Shown here one piece after another: positions 1-7,821 of a DNA stretch of 64,000 nucleotides; within the stretch, counting starts at the first letter, position 1; each line of letters begins with the position of its first letter. The DNA is taken from contig NZ_CP067041.1 of NCBI RefSeq assembly GCF_016599855.1, positions 5,890,001 through 5,954,000 on the forward strand. Reading direction: 5' to 3'. The translations under genes and the position numbers were made by a program. The notes beneath the pieces are model-generated. The model saw only the letters and a program-made list of their open reading frames with translations, did not search any database and was not told the DNA's origin. Source of the stretch: Bradyrhizobium diazoefficiens (GTDB lineage: Bacteria > Pseudomonadota > Alphaproteobacteria > Rhizobiales > Xanthobacteraceae).

Positions 1-14
1 CATCTCCATTCCAC

Positions 15-43
15 TTGACTTACCCATAACTCTGCGGTTATGG
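15..43 (+). promoter_or_regulatory. putative promoter of the ArsR operon
   Basis: A TTGACT box at 15-20 is followed after 17 bases by TTATGG at 38-43, a fair -35 and a weak -10. The -10 lies in the right arm of the first operator palindrome, so a bound repressor would block polymerase. The predicted transcript start near 50 leaves a very short leader. This is inference from spacing only. Confidence 0.4.
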
Positions 44-68
44 GTTGATTCATAACCACCGAGTTATG
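23..68. promoter_or_regulatory. double palindromic operator, probable ArsR autoregulation site
   Basis: Two inverted repeats share the same architecture. CCCATAAC (23-30) pairs with GTTATGGG (37-44) across 6 bases, and CATAAC (51-56) pairs with GTTATG (63-68), again across 6 bases. Their centres are 26 bp apart, about two and a half helical turns. The second palindrome contains the likely ATG start codon at 66. The arrangement fits an ArsR dimer repressing its own operon. Confidence 0.65.
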
Positions 69-398
69 GATCCCATGTCCGCCGCACACAACCTCCTGTT
101 CAGGACGCTCGCCGACCCCACAAGGCGGGCGATCTTCGAGCGGCTGTGCCGCGAGGGCGAGCAGACGGTCGGGGCACTGACGGCACGATCGGGCGTTTCA
201 CAGCCGGCGGTCTCAAAACATCTCGGCGCGCTCAAACAGGCCGGCTTGGTGCGTAACCGCCACGAAGGCCGCCAGACCCATTACAGCGCGCAGCCCGGCG
301 CGCTCAATCCGCTGATCGACTGGACCGGCCAGATGGCGGGCTTCTGGCAGAACCGGCTCGATGCGCTCGACGATCTCCTGAAGAGGATGGACCAATGA
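66..398 (+). CDS. ArsR/SmtB-family winged-helix transcriptional regulator
   Basis: A protein of about 110 residues with the ArsR winged-helix fold. The N-terminal LADPTRRAIFERL helix is followed by a recognition region GVSQPAVSKHLGALKQAGLV and a wing HEGRQTHY. I see no cysteine-rich metal site, so it is more likely of the kind paired with SRPBCC proteins than a metal sensor. The frame is open from a TTG at 45, but ATG 66 or ATG 75 fits better. ATG 66 sits inside the second palindrome, implying tight autorepression. The stop overlaps the next start (ATGA), so regulator and SRPBCC protein are cotranscribed. Confidence 0.85.
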   Translation: MDPMSAAHNLLFRTLADPTRRAIFERLCREGEQTVGALTARSGVSQPAVSKHLGALKQAGLVRNRHEGRQTHYSAQPGALNPLIDWTGQMAGFWQNRLDALDDLLKRMDQ

Positions 399-826
399 CT
401 GAGGCAGCGACCGAAACACGTTCCGTAGTCATCGAGCGCGAATTTGCCTATCCGCCGGAGCGGCTGTGGCGCGCACTGACCCAGCCGCATCTGATCGAGG
501 AATGGTTGATGAAGAACGACTTCAAGCCCGAAATCGGTCACCGCTTTAACCTGCGCGGCGAATGGGGCGGCGTGCTGGATTGCGAGGTGCTCGCCATCGA
601 GCCGCAGCGCATCCTCGCCTACACCTGGAATTTCACGCATGAGGACGCGGCCTACGACCTCAAGAGCGTGGTGACGTTCACGCTCACCCCGCAAGGCGCC
701 GGCACGCATCTGCGCGTTGAACAGGCCGGCTTCCGCCCCACCCAGAAGCAGGCCTATGGCGGCGCGCATGCCGGCTGGAAGCAGTTTTTCACCAAGCTCG
801 ACGAGCTGCTGGCGCGGGCGGAGTGA
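395..826 (+). CDS. SRPBCC (AHSA1/START-like) domain protein
   Basis: A 143-residue protein of the AHSA1-like SRPBCC family, a helix-grip fold with a hydrophobic pocket. Family features are the start VVIEREFAYPPERLWRALTQPHLIEEWL, a central GGVLDCEVLAIEPQRILAYTW-type strand pair, and a C-terminal helix beginning GGAHAGWKQFFTKLDELL. The start overlaps the ArsR stop by four bases. ArsR plus SRPBCC pairs are common in rhizobia and usually form one operon. The ligand is unknown. Confidence 0.85.
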   Translation: MTEAATETRSVVIEREFAYPPERLWRALTQPHLIEEWLMKNDFKPEIGHRFNLRGEWGGVLDCEVLAIEPQRILAYTWNFTHEDAAYDLKSVVTFTLTPQGAGTHLRVEQAGFRPTQKQAYGGAHAGWKQFFTKLDELLARAE

Positions 827-876
827 CCGCCATAGCTCCGCCTGATATCCATCCAATCATCTCAAGGGAGGTTTCA

Positions 877-1083
877 TTGAACGGGAATATGTGGATCCGG
901 CAGATCCATCGCTGGCTGTCGATCGCCTTCACGCTAGCCGTCATCGCCAACATCGTCGCGCTGACCATGCAGATCCAGGCCACATGGATCGGGCTGTTGG
1001 CCTTCGTGCCGCTGATTCCGTTGCTCGCGACCGGGCTCTATTTGTTCGCGTTGCCTTATGTCAGCCGTCGCAGCAACGCGTGA
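877..1083 (+). CDS. small two-helix membrane protein
   Basis: The frame is open from a GTG at 823, but the best start is TTG 877. It has a strong AAGGGAGG ribosome site at 864-871, five bases upstream. This gives 68 residues with two hydrophobic stretches (WLSIAFTLAVIANIVAL and IGLLAFVPLIPLLATGLYLF) and a basic end, so it is an inner-membrane protein. It sits between the SRPBCC and DUF1801 genes and probably belongs to their operon. Function unknown. Confidence 0.65.
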   Translation: MNGNMWIRQIHRWLSIAFTLAVIANIVALTMQIQATWIGLLAFVPLIPLLATGLYLFALPYVSRRSNA

Positions 1084-1096
1084 ACGAGGCGAGCGC

Positions 1097-1537
1097 ATGA
1101 AGAAAGCGGTGACCGCCAAGAAGAGCAGCGTGAAGGACGCGGATGGTCCCTCGCCCTCAAAACTGATCGACGGCAGGATCAGGGAACTCGGCGACTGGCG
1201 CGGCGAAATGCTGAAGCGCATCCGCGAGCTGATCAGGGAGGCCGATCCTGACGTGGTCGAGGAATGGAAATGGCGCGGCGTTCCCGTGTGGGAGCACGAC
1301 GGCATCATCTGCACCGGCGAGACTTACAAGACCATCGTGAAGCTGACCTTTGCCAAGGGCGCGGCGCTGGCCGACCCGGCCGGCCTGTTCAATTCCAGCC
1401 TGGACGGCAATGTGCGGCGCGCGATCGATATTCCCGAGGGAGCGAAGATCAACGAAAAGGCGTTGAGGGCGCTGATCCGCGCGGCGGTGGAGCTGAATGT
1501 GTCCAAGGCGAAGAAGCCGGCGAAGCGATCGACTTAG
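1097..1537 (+). CDS. DUF1801 domain protein (YdhG/YjhX-like)
   Basis: About 146 residues from ATG 1097; the frame is open from 1058, but the basic MKKAVTAKK start is more natural. The core WRGEMLKRIRELIREADPDVVEEWKW, then GVPVWEHDGIICTGETYKTIVKLTF and a C-terminal ALRALIRAAVELN helix, is typical of DUF1801. The biochemical role is unknown; members often sit beside ArsR/SRPBCC genes, as here. Both ends are lysine-rich. Last gene of the operon. Confidence 0.8.
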   Translation: MKKAVTAKKSSVKDADGPSPSKLIDGRIRELGDWRGEMLKRIRELIREADPDVVEEWKWRGVPVWEHDGIICTGETYKTIVKLTFAKGAALADPAGLFNSSLDGNVRRAIDIPEGAKINEKALRALIRAAVELNVSKAKKPAKRST

Positions 1538-1583
1538 AGTGCTCTGGGTCGATGCAAATTCTTGGTGGCGCCCAGAGCAAGCG

Positions 1584-1720
1584 CCTCGTCCTTCGAGACG
1601 ACCGCTTCGCGGTCTCCTCAGGATGAGGCTAAGCAGCATCTTTGTCTGTCGAAACTGCAGCCGCACACTCCGTCTTCATCCTGAGGGCCCGCCAAAGGCG
1701 GGCGTCTCGAAGGATGGGCC
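1584..1720. repeat. pair of inverted REP-like palindromic elements
   Basis: Two copies face each other in the 241-base gap between the DUF1801 gene and the 3' end of spoVR. Each carries a CCTTCGAGACG core, a small GC-rich stem (ACCGCttcGCGGT in the left copy, GCCCGCCaaaGGCGGGC in the right) and a CTCAGGATGA end. The arrangement could fold into a long hairpin and end both converging transcripts. Nothing else is visible in the gap. Confidence 0.75.
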
Positions 1721-1778
1721 GCGGACGAGCTATCCGCCAGGCAGATGCTTTAGGAGCTGTCAGCAGCCTCAGGCCGCC

Positions 1779-3317
1779 TCAGGCCACCGCTGCCGGGATC
1801 GGGCGCGGGCTGACGACATATTCGCGCAGCACCTTGTCGTTGGCGTCGACCTCGATCAGCGCGACGTCGTAGGTCCAGAGATCGGCCAGATGCTGCAGCA
1901 CCCGCTTGGCATCGGTCTCGTTGAGCTGCGAGCCCTTGATGACGCGGTGGTGCAGGATCAGCCTGCGGTCGCCGGAGAGATCGACGTCGACCACCTCGAT
2001 ATTGGCGTCGATGTAGCCGACATCGTGCTGCCGCGCCAGCTCGCGCCGGACGCGGCGGAAGCCGCGATCGTCGTGGATGGCATCGACCCGGATGCCGGCG
2101 CGCTCTTCGGGATCATCGTGCAGATGGAACATGCGGAAGTGCCGCATCAGTTTCGGGCTGAGGAACTGGCCGATGAAACTTTCGTCACGATAATTGGCCC
2201 AGACGTCGCGCAGCACGCCCATCACGTCGTTTTTGCCGGCGATATCAGGGAACCACTCGCGGTCCTCGTCTTCCGGCCGCGTGACGATGCGCTCGATATC
2301 CTGCATCATTGCGAAGCCGAGCGCATAGGGGTTGAAGCCGGAGAAGCGCTGATCGTCGAATTCGGGCTGGAACACCACATTAGTGTGCGATCCCAGGAAT
2401 TCGAGGAAGTTGCCGTCGGTGATGCGGCCCTGCTGATGCAGATGGGTCATGATACGATAGTGGACGTAGGTCGCCGTCCCCTCGTTCATCACCTTGGTCT
2501 GGCTCTGCGGATAGAAATATTGCGCGATGTGGCGGACGATGCGCAAAAGCTCGCGCTGCCAGGGGGCGAGCCGCGGCGCGCTCTTCTCCAGGAAATAGAG
2601 CAGGTTTTCCTGCGGCAGGCCAAGCAGCTTGCGGCGCCGTTCGAGAGAAATCGCGGACCGGGTCTTCGAGGCCCCCTTGGGCACGGTGCGCCAGAGGTCG
2701 TTGAACACTTCCTCCTCGTGCTGGCGGCGACGGCCGGCACGCTTCTCTTCTTCGCGCAAATCCAGCTTCTTCTTGCCGGGATAGCGGTCGATGCCGTGCG
2801 ACATCAACGCGTGCGCCGCGTCCAGCGTGCGCTCGACCTCGACGCGGCCGTAGCGCTCCTCACACTGCATGACGTAATTCTTGGCGAAATCCAGATAGTC
2901 CAGAATGCCCTCGGCATCGGTCCACTGCTTGAACAGATAATTGTTCTTGAAGAAGTGGTTGTGGCCGAAGGCGGCGTGCGCGATCACCAGCGTCTGCATC
3001 GTCGCCGTGTTCTCCTCCATGAGATAGGAGATGCAGGGCGAGGAGTTGATCACGATTTCGTAGGCAAGGCCCATCAGGCCCTTGCGATAGGACGCCTCGT
3101 GAAACGCGAAGTGCTTGCCGAACGACCAGTGCTTGTAGAACAGCGGCATGCCGACGGACGAATAGGCGTCCAGCATCTGCTCGGCGGTGATCACCTCGAT
3201 CTGGTTCGGGTAGACGTCGAGCCCGAGATCCTGCAACGCCACCTCTTCGCAGGCATCGGTGATGCGCTGCAAGGTGTGAAAATCCCAATCGGCGCCTTCG
3301 AACAAGCGTTCCGTCAT
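1779..3317 (-). CDS. spoVR: SpoVR family protein (YcgB-like)
   Basis: A 512-residue SpoVR/YcgB protein, full length for the family. The N-terminus reads LFEGADWDFHTLQRITDACEEVA, and the middle carries the very conserved HAAFGHNHFFKNNYLFKQWT and NEGTATYVHYRIMTHLH blocks, with histidines and glutamates suggesting a metal site. The biochemical function is unsettled. It is translationally coupled to yeaH (4-base ATGA overlap) and ends the prkA-yeaH-spoVR operon, a trio conserved across proteobacteria and linked to nutrient stress. A 9-base direct repeat (CCTCAGGCC at 1767 and 1777) sits at the stop codon. Confidence 0.93.
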   Translation of the reverse strand: MTERLFEGADWDFHTLQRITDACEEVALQDLGLDVYPNQIEVITAEQMLDAYSSVGMPLFYKHWSFGKHFAFHEASYRKGLMGLAYEIVINSSPCISYLMEENTATMQTLVIAHAAFGHNHFFKNNYLFKQWTDAEGILDYLDFAKNYVMQCEERYGRVEVERTLDAAHALMSHGIDRYPGKKKLDLREEEKRAGRRRQHEEEVFNDLWRTVPKGASKTRSAISLERRRKLLGLPQENLLYFLEKSAPRLAPWQRELLRIVRHIAQYFYPQSQTKVMNEGTATYVHYRIMTHLHQQGRITDGNFLEFLGSHTNVVFQPEFDDQRFSGFNPYALGFAMMQDIERIVTRPEDEDREWFPDIAGKNDVMGVLRDVWANYRDESFIGQFLSPKLMRHFRMFHLHDDPEERAGIRVDAIHDDRGFRRVRRELARQHDVGYIDANIEVVDVDLSGDRRLILHHRVIKGSQLNETDAKRVLQHLADLWTYDVALIEVDANDKVLREYVVSPRPIPAAVA

Positions 3318-4597
3318 GGAGCGGCTTTCTCCTGAGAAGTCTCTCGGCGCTGGAACAGGTCGTGGAACACCGGAAAAATCTCGCTACGCTCGCTGACCTT
3401 GCGCATCGACAGCGGTGCGCCGCCGTTGCGCAGGCGCTCGTAGAGGGTCCAGAGCGAGGAATCGGAAAGATCGAAGGCGCTGCCGCCGGATTCCCCGACC
3501 TCGAGATAGGCGAAGAACTGGCAGACCGGCAGGATCTTCTCGGTCAGCAGCAGCCCGGTGAGCTCGCCGTCGGAATAGGAGTTGTCGCCGTCGGAGGCCT
3601 CGGCCGCGTAGATGTTCCAATCCGACGGATTGAAGCGCTCGCGCACGATCTCATGCATCGCCTGCAGTGCGCTCGACACCAGCGTGCCGCCGGAGGCCGG
3701 GCCATAGAAGAACGTCTGCTCATCGACCTCCTCGGCACGGTCGGTGTGACGGATGAAGACGATCTCGACATGCTTGTAGCGCCGCTTCAGGAATACGTAG
3801 AGCAGCATGTAGAAGCGTTTCGCCAGATCCTTCATGTGCTCGGACATCGAGCCGGAGACGTCCATCAGGCAGAACATCACGGCCTGCGCCACAGGCCGGG
3901 GCGCCTTCTCGTAGCGGCGGTAACGGATGTCGAGCGGGTCGATGAAGGGAATCCGCTTGGATTTCGCCTTCAGCTTTTGGAGCTGGTCGAGAAGCACCAA
4001 ACGCTCATCCTCGTCGGTGCAGTCGGCAATCGCGGCTTCCAGCTCTTCGATCTCCTCTTTACGGGGACGCTTGAGCGCAATGCGGCGCGCAAGCGCGAGC
4101 CGGACGGTCCGGCTGACCGAGATGTTGGCGGGCGAGCCTGACGTGGTGTAGCCCGCGCGCTGGATGCCCTCGGTCTCCGTCTGCGCCATCTTGCGCTTGG
4201 CGAGATCGGGCAGCTCGAGATCGTCGAGAAAGAGATCGACAAATTCGTCGCGGCTGAGCACAAATCGGAAGGCGTCTTCGCTATCGCCTTCGCCGGGACC
4301 GGAATCCTTGGCGCTGCCCTGGCCGGAGCGCTGGAGATAGTCGCCCTCGATGAACTTCTTGTTCCCGGGCAGCACCATATCCCGCGTTCCGCCTTCACGG
4401 CGGAAACGCGGCTCGTGCATGCCATCCAGCGGGATCGTGACCTCACCACCCTCCAGGACGTCCTTGATGTCGCGTTCCTGCGAGGTCTTCTTGACGGCGC
4501 CCTGCACCAGGGATTTGGCCCGACGCAAGAACCGCTGGCGGTTCTCAAGACTCTTGCCGCCTGGATTCAGGCGCCTGTCAATAATGTGAATGGCCAC
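3314..4597 (-). CDS. yeaH: YeaH/YhbH family protein (DUF444)
   Basis: A 427-residue DUF444 protein. The start is GTG 4597. The N-terminal half (IDRRLNPGGKSLENRQRFLRRAKSLV) is basic; the C-terminal half has a von Willebrand A-like core with a metal-site motif MDVSGSMSEHMKDLAKRF and a later SGGTLVSSAL. The family works with PrkA/YeaG and SpoVR in stress adaptation. It lies 13 bases after prkA and overlaps spoVR by four bases, so all three are one transcript. Confidence 0.92.
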   Translation of the reverse strand: MAIHIIDRRLNPGGKSLENRQRFLRRAKSLVQGAVKKTSQERDIKDVLEGGEVTIPLDGMHEPRFRREGGTRDMVLPGNKKFIEGDYLQRSGQGSAKDSGPGEGDSEDAFRFVLSRDEFVDLFLDDLELPDLAKRKMAQTETEGIQRAGYTTSGSPANISVSRTVRLALARRIALKRPRKEEIEELEAAIADCTDEDERLVLLDQLQKLKAKSKRIPFIDPLDIRYRRYEKAPRPVAQAVMFCLMDVSGSMSEHMKDLAKRFYMLLYVFLKRRYKHVEIVFIRHTDRAEEVDEQTFFYGPASGGTLVSSALQAMHEIVRERFNPSDWNIYAAEASDGDNSYSDGELTGLLLTEKILPVCQFFAYLEVGESGGSAFDLSDSSLWTLYERLRNGGAPLSMRKVSERSEIFPVFHDLFQRRETSQEKAAP

Positions 4598-4610
4598 TTT
4601 CTCATCCGCC

Positions 4611-6554
4611 TCAACCGGCTTGCTTCACGCGCATGTACCATTCGACCAGCCGGCGAACCTGACGCTCGGTGTAGCCGCGCTCCACCATGCGTGCGACGAA
4701 CTCGCCGTGCTTCTTCTCCGTCTCGCCGTCCTTCTTGGACCCGAACGAGATGACCGGAAGCAGGTCCTCGACCTGAGAGAATATCCGCTTTTCGATCACA
4801 TCGCGAATCTTCTCATAGGAGGTCCAGGTCGGATTCTTGCCGCCGTTCTGGGCCCTGGAGCGTAACGAGAATTTGACGACCTCGTTCCGGAAGTCCTTGG
4901 GGTTGGCGATCCCCGCCGGCTTCTCGATTTTCGTCAGCTCCTGGTTCAAAAGCTCGCGATCAAGTAGCTGGCCGGTGTCGGGATCCTTGAAGTCCTGATC
5001 CTCGATCCAGGCATCGGCGTAATCGACGTAACGGTCAAACAGGTTCTGGCCGTAATCCGAATAGGATTCGAGATAGGCCTTCTGAATCTCGTTGCCGATG
5101 AACTCGGCGTAGCGCGGGGCAAGATCGGCCTTGATAAATTCGAGGTAACGCTTCTCAACTTCCTCTGGCAGTTGCTCCCGGCGGATTGACTGCTCCAGCG
5201 CGTACATCAGATGCACGGCATCGGCGGCGACTTCCTGCGGATCGTGGTTGAAGGTCGCAGCCAGGACCTTGAAGGCAAAGCGCGTGGAGGCGCCGTCCAT
5301 GCCTTCGTCGACGCCGGCGGCATCGCGATATTCCTGGACGCTGCGCGCCTTCGGATCGGATTCCTTCAGGCTTTCGCCGTCGTAAACCCGCATCTTGGCG
5401 AACACGGTGGAATTCTCGTGCTTGCGCAAGCGCGACATCACCGAGAACCGCGCCAGCGTCTCCAAGGTCGAGGGCGCACACGGTGCGGCCGCGAGCTCGG
5501 AGCCCTGGATCAGCTTCTCGTAGATCTTCTGCTCTTCGGTGACCCTCAGGCAGTACGGCACCTTGATCACGCAGATGCGGTCGATGAAGGCCTCATTGTT
5601 CTTGTTGGCCTTGAAGCTCGACCACTCCGCCTCGTTGGAGTGCGCGAGGATGATGCCGGTGAACGGAATCGCGCCGATATTCTCGGTGCCGATATAGTTG
5701 CCTTCCTGCGTTGCGGTCAGCAGTGGGTGCAGCATCTTGATCGGCGCCTTGAACATCTCGACGAATTCGAGGATGCCCTGGTTGGCGCGGTTGAGACCGC
5801 CGGAATAGCTGTAGGCGTCGGGATCGTTCTGCGCGTAGGTCTCGAGCTTGCGGATGTCGACCTTGCCGACCAGCGAGGAGATGTCCTGGTTGTTCTCGTC
5901 ACCGGGCTCGGTCTTGGCGATCGCGATCTGGCGCAGCCGCGACGGTTGGATTTTTGCGACACGAAACTGAGAAATGTCGCCGCCAAAGGCTTCCAGCCGC
6001 TTGTAGCACCACGGGCTCATCAAGCCGGTGAGACGCCGGCGCGGAATGCCGTACTTCTCTTCCAGCATCGGCCCGAGCTGATCGGGATCGAACAGGCTGA
6101 GCGGGCTCTCGAACACGGGCGAGAGCTCGTCTCCGGCCTTGAGCACGTAGATCGGATGCACTTCCATCAGCGATTTGAGCCGCTCGGCGAGCGAGGATTT
6201 GCCGCCGCCGACGGGCCCGAGCAGATAGAGGATCTGCTTGCGCTCTTCGAGACCTTGCGCCGCATGGCGGAAGAAACCGACGATGCGCTCGATGGTTTCT
6301 TCCATACCGTAGAAGCCGGCGAAGGCCGGATAAGTACGGATGGTGCGGTTCAAAAAGATACGGCCAAGGCGTGGGTCCTTGGCCGTGTCAATCGTCTGCG
6401 GCTCGCCGATCGCCGCTAGTAGTCGTTCGGCCGCGTTCGCGTATTTCATGGGATCGCTTCGACACGATTCCAGATATTCCGCCATCGACATGTCGTGCTG
6501 GCTTCTCGCCTCGAACGACCGAGCGAAAGCGTTGAATAGAGAATCGTTGTACAT
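4611..6554 (-). CDS. prkA: PrkA-type serine protein kinase (YeaG)
   Basis: A 647-residue PrkA/YeaG homologue. An AAA-like module with a P-loop (LLGPVGGGKSSLAERL, about residues 112-127) is followed by the PrkA C-terminal domain. The NRANQGILEFVEMFKAPIK block and IILAHSNEAEW are hallmark segments. In enterics YeaG is a kinase/ATPase active under nitrogen starvation and stationary phase. The start is ATG 6554 behind AGAGGGATC. It is first in prkA-yeaH-spoVR and is read from an EcfG-like promoter 35 bp upstream. Confidence 0.95.
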   Translation of the reverse strand: MYNDSLFNAFARSFEARSQHDMSMAEYLESCRSDPMKYANAAERLLAAIGEPQTIDTAKDPRLGRIFLNRTIRTYPAFAGFYGMEETIERIVGFFRHAAQGLEERKQILYLLGPVGGGKSSLAERLKSLMEVHPIYVLKAGDELSPVFESPLSLFDPDQLGPMLEEKYGIPRRRLTGLMSPWCYKRLEAFGGDISQFRVAKIQPSRLRQIAIAKTEPGDENNQDISSLVGKVDIRKLETYAQNDPDAYSYSGGLNRANQGILEFVEMFKAPIKMLHPLLTATQEGNYIGTENIGAIPFTGIILAHSNEAEWSSFKANKNNEAFIDRICVIKVPYCLRVTEEQKIYEKLIQGSELAAAPCAPSTLETLARFSVMSRLRKHENSTVFAKMRVYDGESLKESDPKARSVQEYRDAAGVDEGMDGASTRFAFKVLAATFNHDPQEVAADAVHLMYALEQSIRREQLPEEVEKRYLEFIKADLAPRYAEFIGNEIQKAYLESYSDYGQNLFDRYVDYADAWIEDQDFKDPDTGQLLDRELLNQELTKIEKPAGIANPKDFRNEVVKFSLRSRAQNGGKNPTWTSYEKIRDVIEKRIFSQVEDLLPVISFGSKKDGETEKKHGEFVARMVERGYTERQVRRLVEWYMRVKQAG

Positions 6555-6588
6555 GATCCCTCTCCGCGTGAGTTCCGCTATAAGCTGA

Positions 6589-6614
6589 AACGAAAGCAGT
6601 TACCGGACCGTTCC
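6589..6614 (-). promoter_or_regulatory. EcfG-type general stress promoter of prkA
   Basis: On the minus strand GGAAC (complement of 6610-6614) is followed by exactly 17 bases and CGTT (complement of 6589-6592). This matches the alphaproteobacterial EcfG/RpoE2/SigT consensus GGAAC-N16/17-cgTT with no mismatch. The start of transcription would be near 6582, giving a leader of about 28 bases before the prkA ATG. Confidence 0.75.
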
Positions 6615-6713
6615 TCAGGCCGCTTCTCGAATCAGCGTGAGCACGTGACGGTCATTGGACACCCGGGTGCCGACGCCACGCAATGTACAAGGTAGGCACT
6701 CGCTGGATTACGA

Positions 6714-6729
6714 ACAGGCACATGCCTGT
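6714..6729. promoter_or_regulatory. 16-bp palindrome upstream of prkA
   Basis: ACAGGCA and TGCCTGT form a perfect 7-bp inverted repeat across 2 bases, about 100 bp upstream of the predicted prkA -35. The rest of the 302-base gap between the upstream gene and prkA shows only the EcfG-type promoter. It could be a regulator site; no family is assigned. Confidence 0.35.
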
Positions 6730-6856
6730 AATTTGTGCGAATCTCTATTCATCTTCGCTCATTTCCAGAAATTGTCACTCGCTCGCCACATCCGGGCGAT
6801 ACCGGGGACGAGCCTCCCCCCGGGCACTGCAACATGACGATCATCGAGCGGCAAAC

Positions 6857-7516
6857 TTATGACGCTTGCAGGGCGATGGCTCGCGTGCCGCGTTCATCTT
6901 CCTGCTGCAATGCGGTGGCTTGGCTGCTTGCAGCGGCTTGGCTGCTTGCAGCATGACAATCGCGGCAGGCGCGCAGCAATGTGTCAAAATCGGTCGCCAA
7001 CCCCTCCGAACGTATAACAATCCGATCGTTCGGCATGCCGCGCGCCAAGCTGCGAATGCAGGAAAGCTGGCGCTGCAAGGCGGGCGTCGGCGTCAGCACG
7101 ATCACTTTGTGGCCCCGGCACTCCTCAGCGGAAATATCTGCTATGGAATCCCACAGCAGAAATTCATTGCCGATCCGGAGATCGCGGACGCCATAAGGGG
7201 TGACGATCACGACCGGCCCGCGCTCTGTCGGCAACATCCAGATCAGCCAGGAGGTGATCGGGCCGAACAGCGCGACACCGAGATAGCCTATCGTCGTGTC
7301 GTAGGCACCGACGTAGCCCCACCCATCGAAAGCAAGGCTCGATTTGAAAGCAAGGCTTGCGCTCAGCAGCGTCATCGCAAAACCCGCCGCGACCAGCAGC
7401 CGCAGGCGCGTGACGCATCGACCGATTTCGAGATCATGGGATGCATCAATGCGGACGGCCGGCGCGAGCGATTGCCGGTTACAGGCGATGGCAACGCCAT
7501 CAGGACATGCGTGCAT
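6857..7516 (-). CDS. hypothetical membrane protein with two internal tandem duplications
   Basis: The frame is open from TTG 7552, but ATG 7516 has GGGGGA just upstream and is preferred, giving 219 residues. Two hydrophobic segments (about LLVAAGFAMTLLSASLAF and TIGYLGVALFGPITSWLIWM) precede a soluble part with GPVVIVTPYGVRDLRIGNEFLLW and a WDSIADIS strand. The layout recalls STM3941-type proteins that have a PH-like domain after two helices. Two duplications with an 18-base period keep the frame and encode repeated SSQAA and SLAF-type units. Same strand as the prkA operon but 300 bases upstream. Function unknown. Confidence 0.55.
   Translation of the reverse strand: MHACPDGVAIACNRQSLAPAVRIDASHDLEIGRCVTRLRLLVAAGFAMTLLSASLAFKSSLAFDGWGYVGAYDTTIGYLGVALFGPITSWLIWMLPTERGPVVIVTPYGVRDLRIGNEFLLWDSIADISAEECRGHKVIVLTPTPALQRQLSCIRSLARGMPNDRIVIRSEGLATDFDTLLRACRDCHAASSQAAASSQATALQQEDERGTRAIALQAS
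6917..6952. repeat. perfect 18-bp tandem duplication inside a coding region
   Basis: The 18-mer at 6917-6934 is repeated exactly at 6935-6952. It adds six residues to the C-terminal region of the minus-strand hypothetical protein without shifting the frame, and looks like recent slippage. Confidence 0.9.
7328..7357. repeat. 12-bp direct repeat with 18-bp period inside the same gene
   Basis: GAAAGCAAGGCT occurs at 7328-7339 and 7346-7357, so the period is 18 bases, the same as the duplication 400 bases away. On the coding strand it yields a repeated SLAF unit in the first membrane segment/loop. Confidence 0.8.
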
Positions 7517-7821
7517 GCTTTCCCCCAGCATCGCCATTCGCGACCGAGCCAATGACTATCAGACGGATCGATATCCGCTGATGACACTCCGTGACGCGAC
7601 CGACCCCACGCAACAAGACCTCGGCCGAGCATCCCGGCCAAATTTTTATTACGCAAAACCAAGCTGGCCGCCTGGATCGCAACGATCGCGACGGAGTTAC
7701 ACTGAGAGTATGACGCCGACCCTCTTGATTAGTTCCCTCCCGGAAGCATGTGAGCTAGAGAATAGCGCGTCAGGACCGGGGCGGCCCCCCTCGCCCGCAG
7801 GCTTGGAGATAAATAAACATC
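7517..7821. other. divergent intergenic region before the tal-pgi operon
   Basis: About 305 bases separate the hypothetical gene from tal-pgi. It has an AT-rich patch near 7647-7660 and a TTGATT hexamer near 7725 but no convincing -10 at standard spacing and no GGAAC-type promoter. GGAG at 7805-7808 lies 13 bases before the tal-pgi ATG, a rather long ribosome-site spacing. No gene is supported here. Confidence 0.5.

Noticed and set aside
1497..3335. 612-codon plus-strand open frame
   Set aside because: Antisense to spoVR, which has clear family motifs; low-complexity composition typical of GC-rich shadow frames.
6866..7555. 229-codon plus-strand frame opposite the hypothetical membrane protein
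   Set aside because: The minus-strand reading gives membrane helices and regular strand patterns; this one gives mixed polar residues with many Cys, Gln and Arg and no recognisable fold. Not fully certain.
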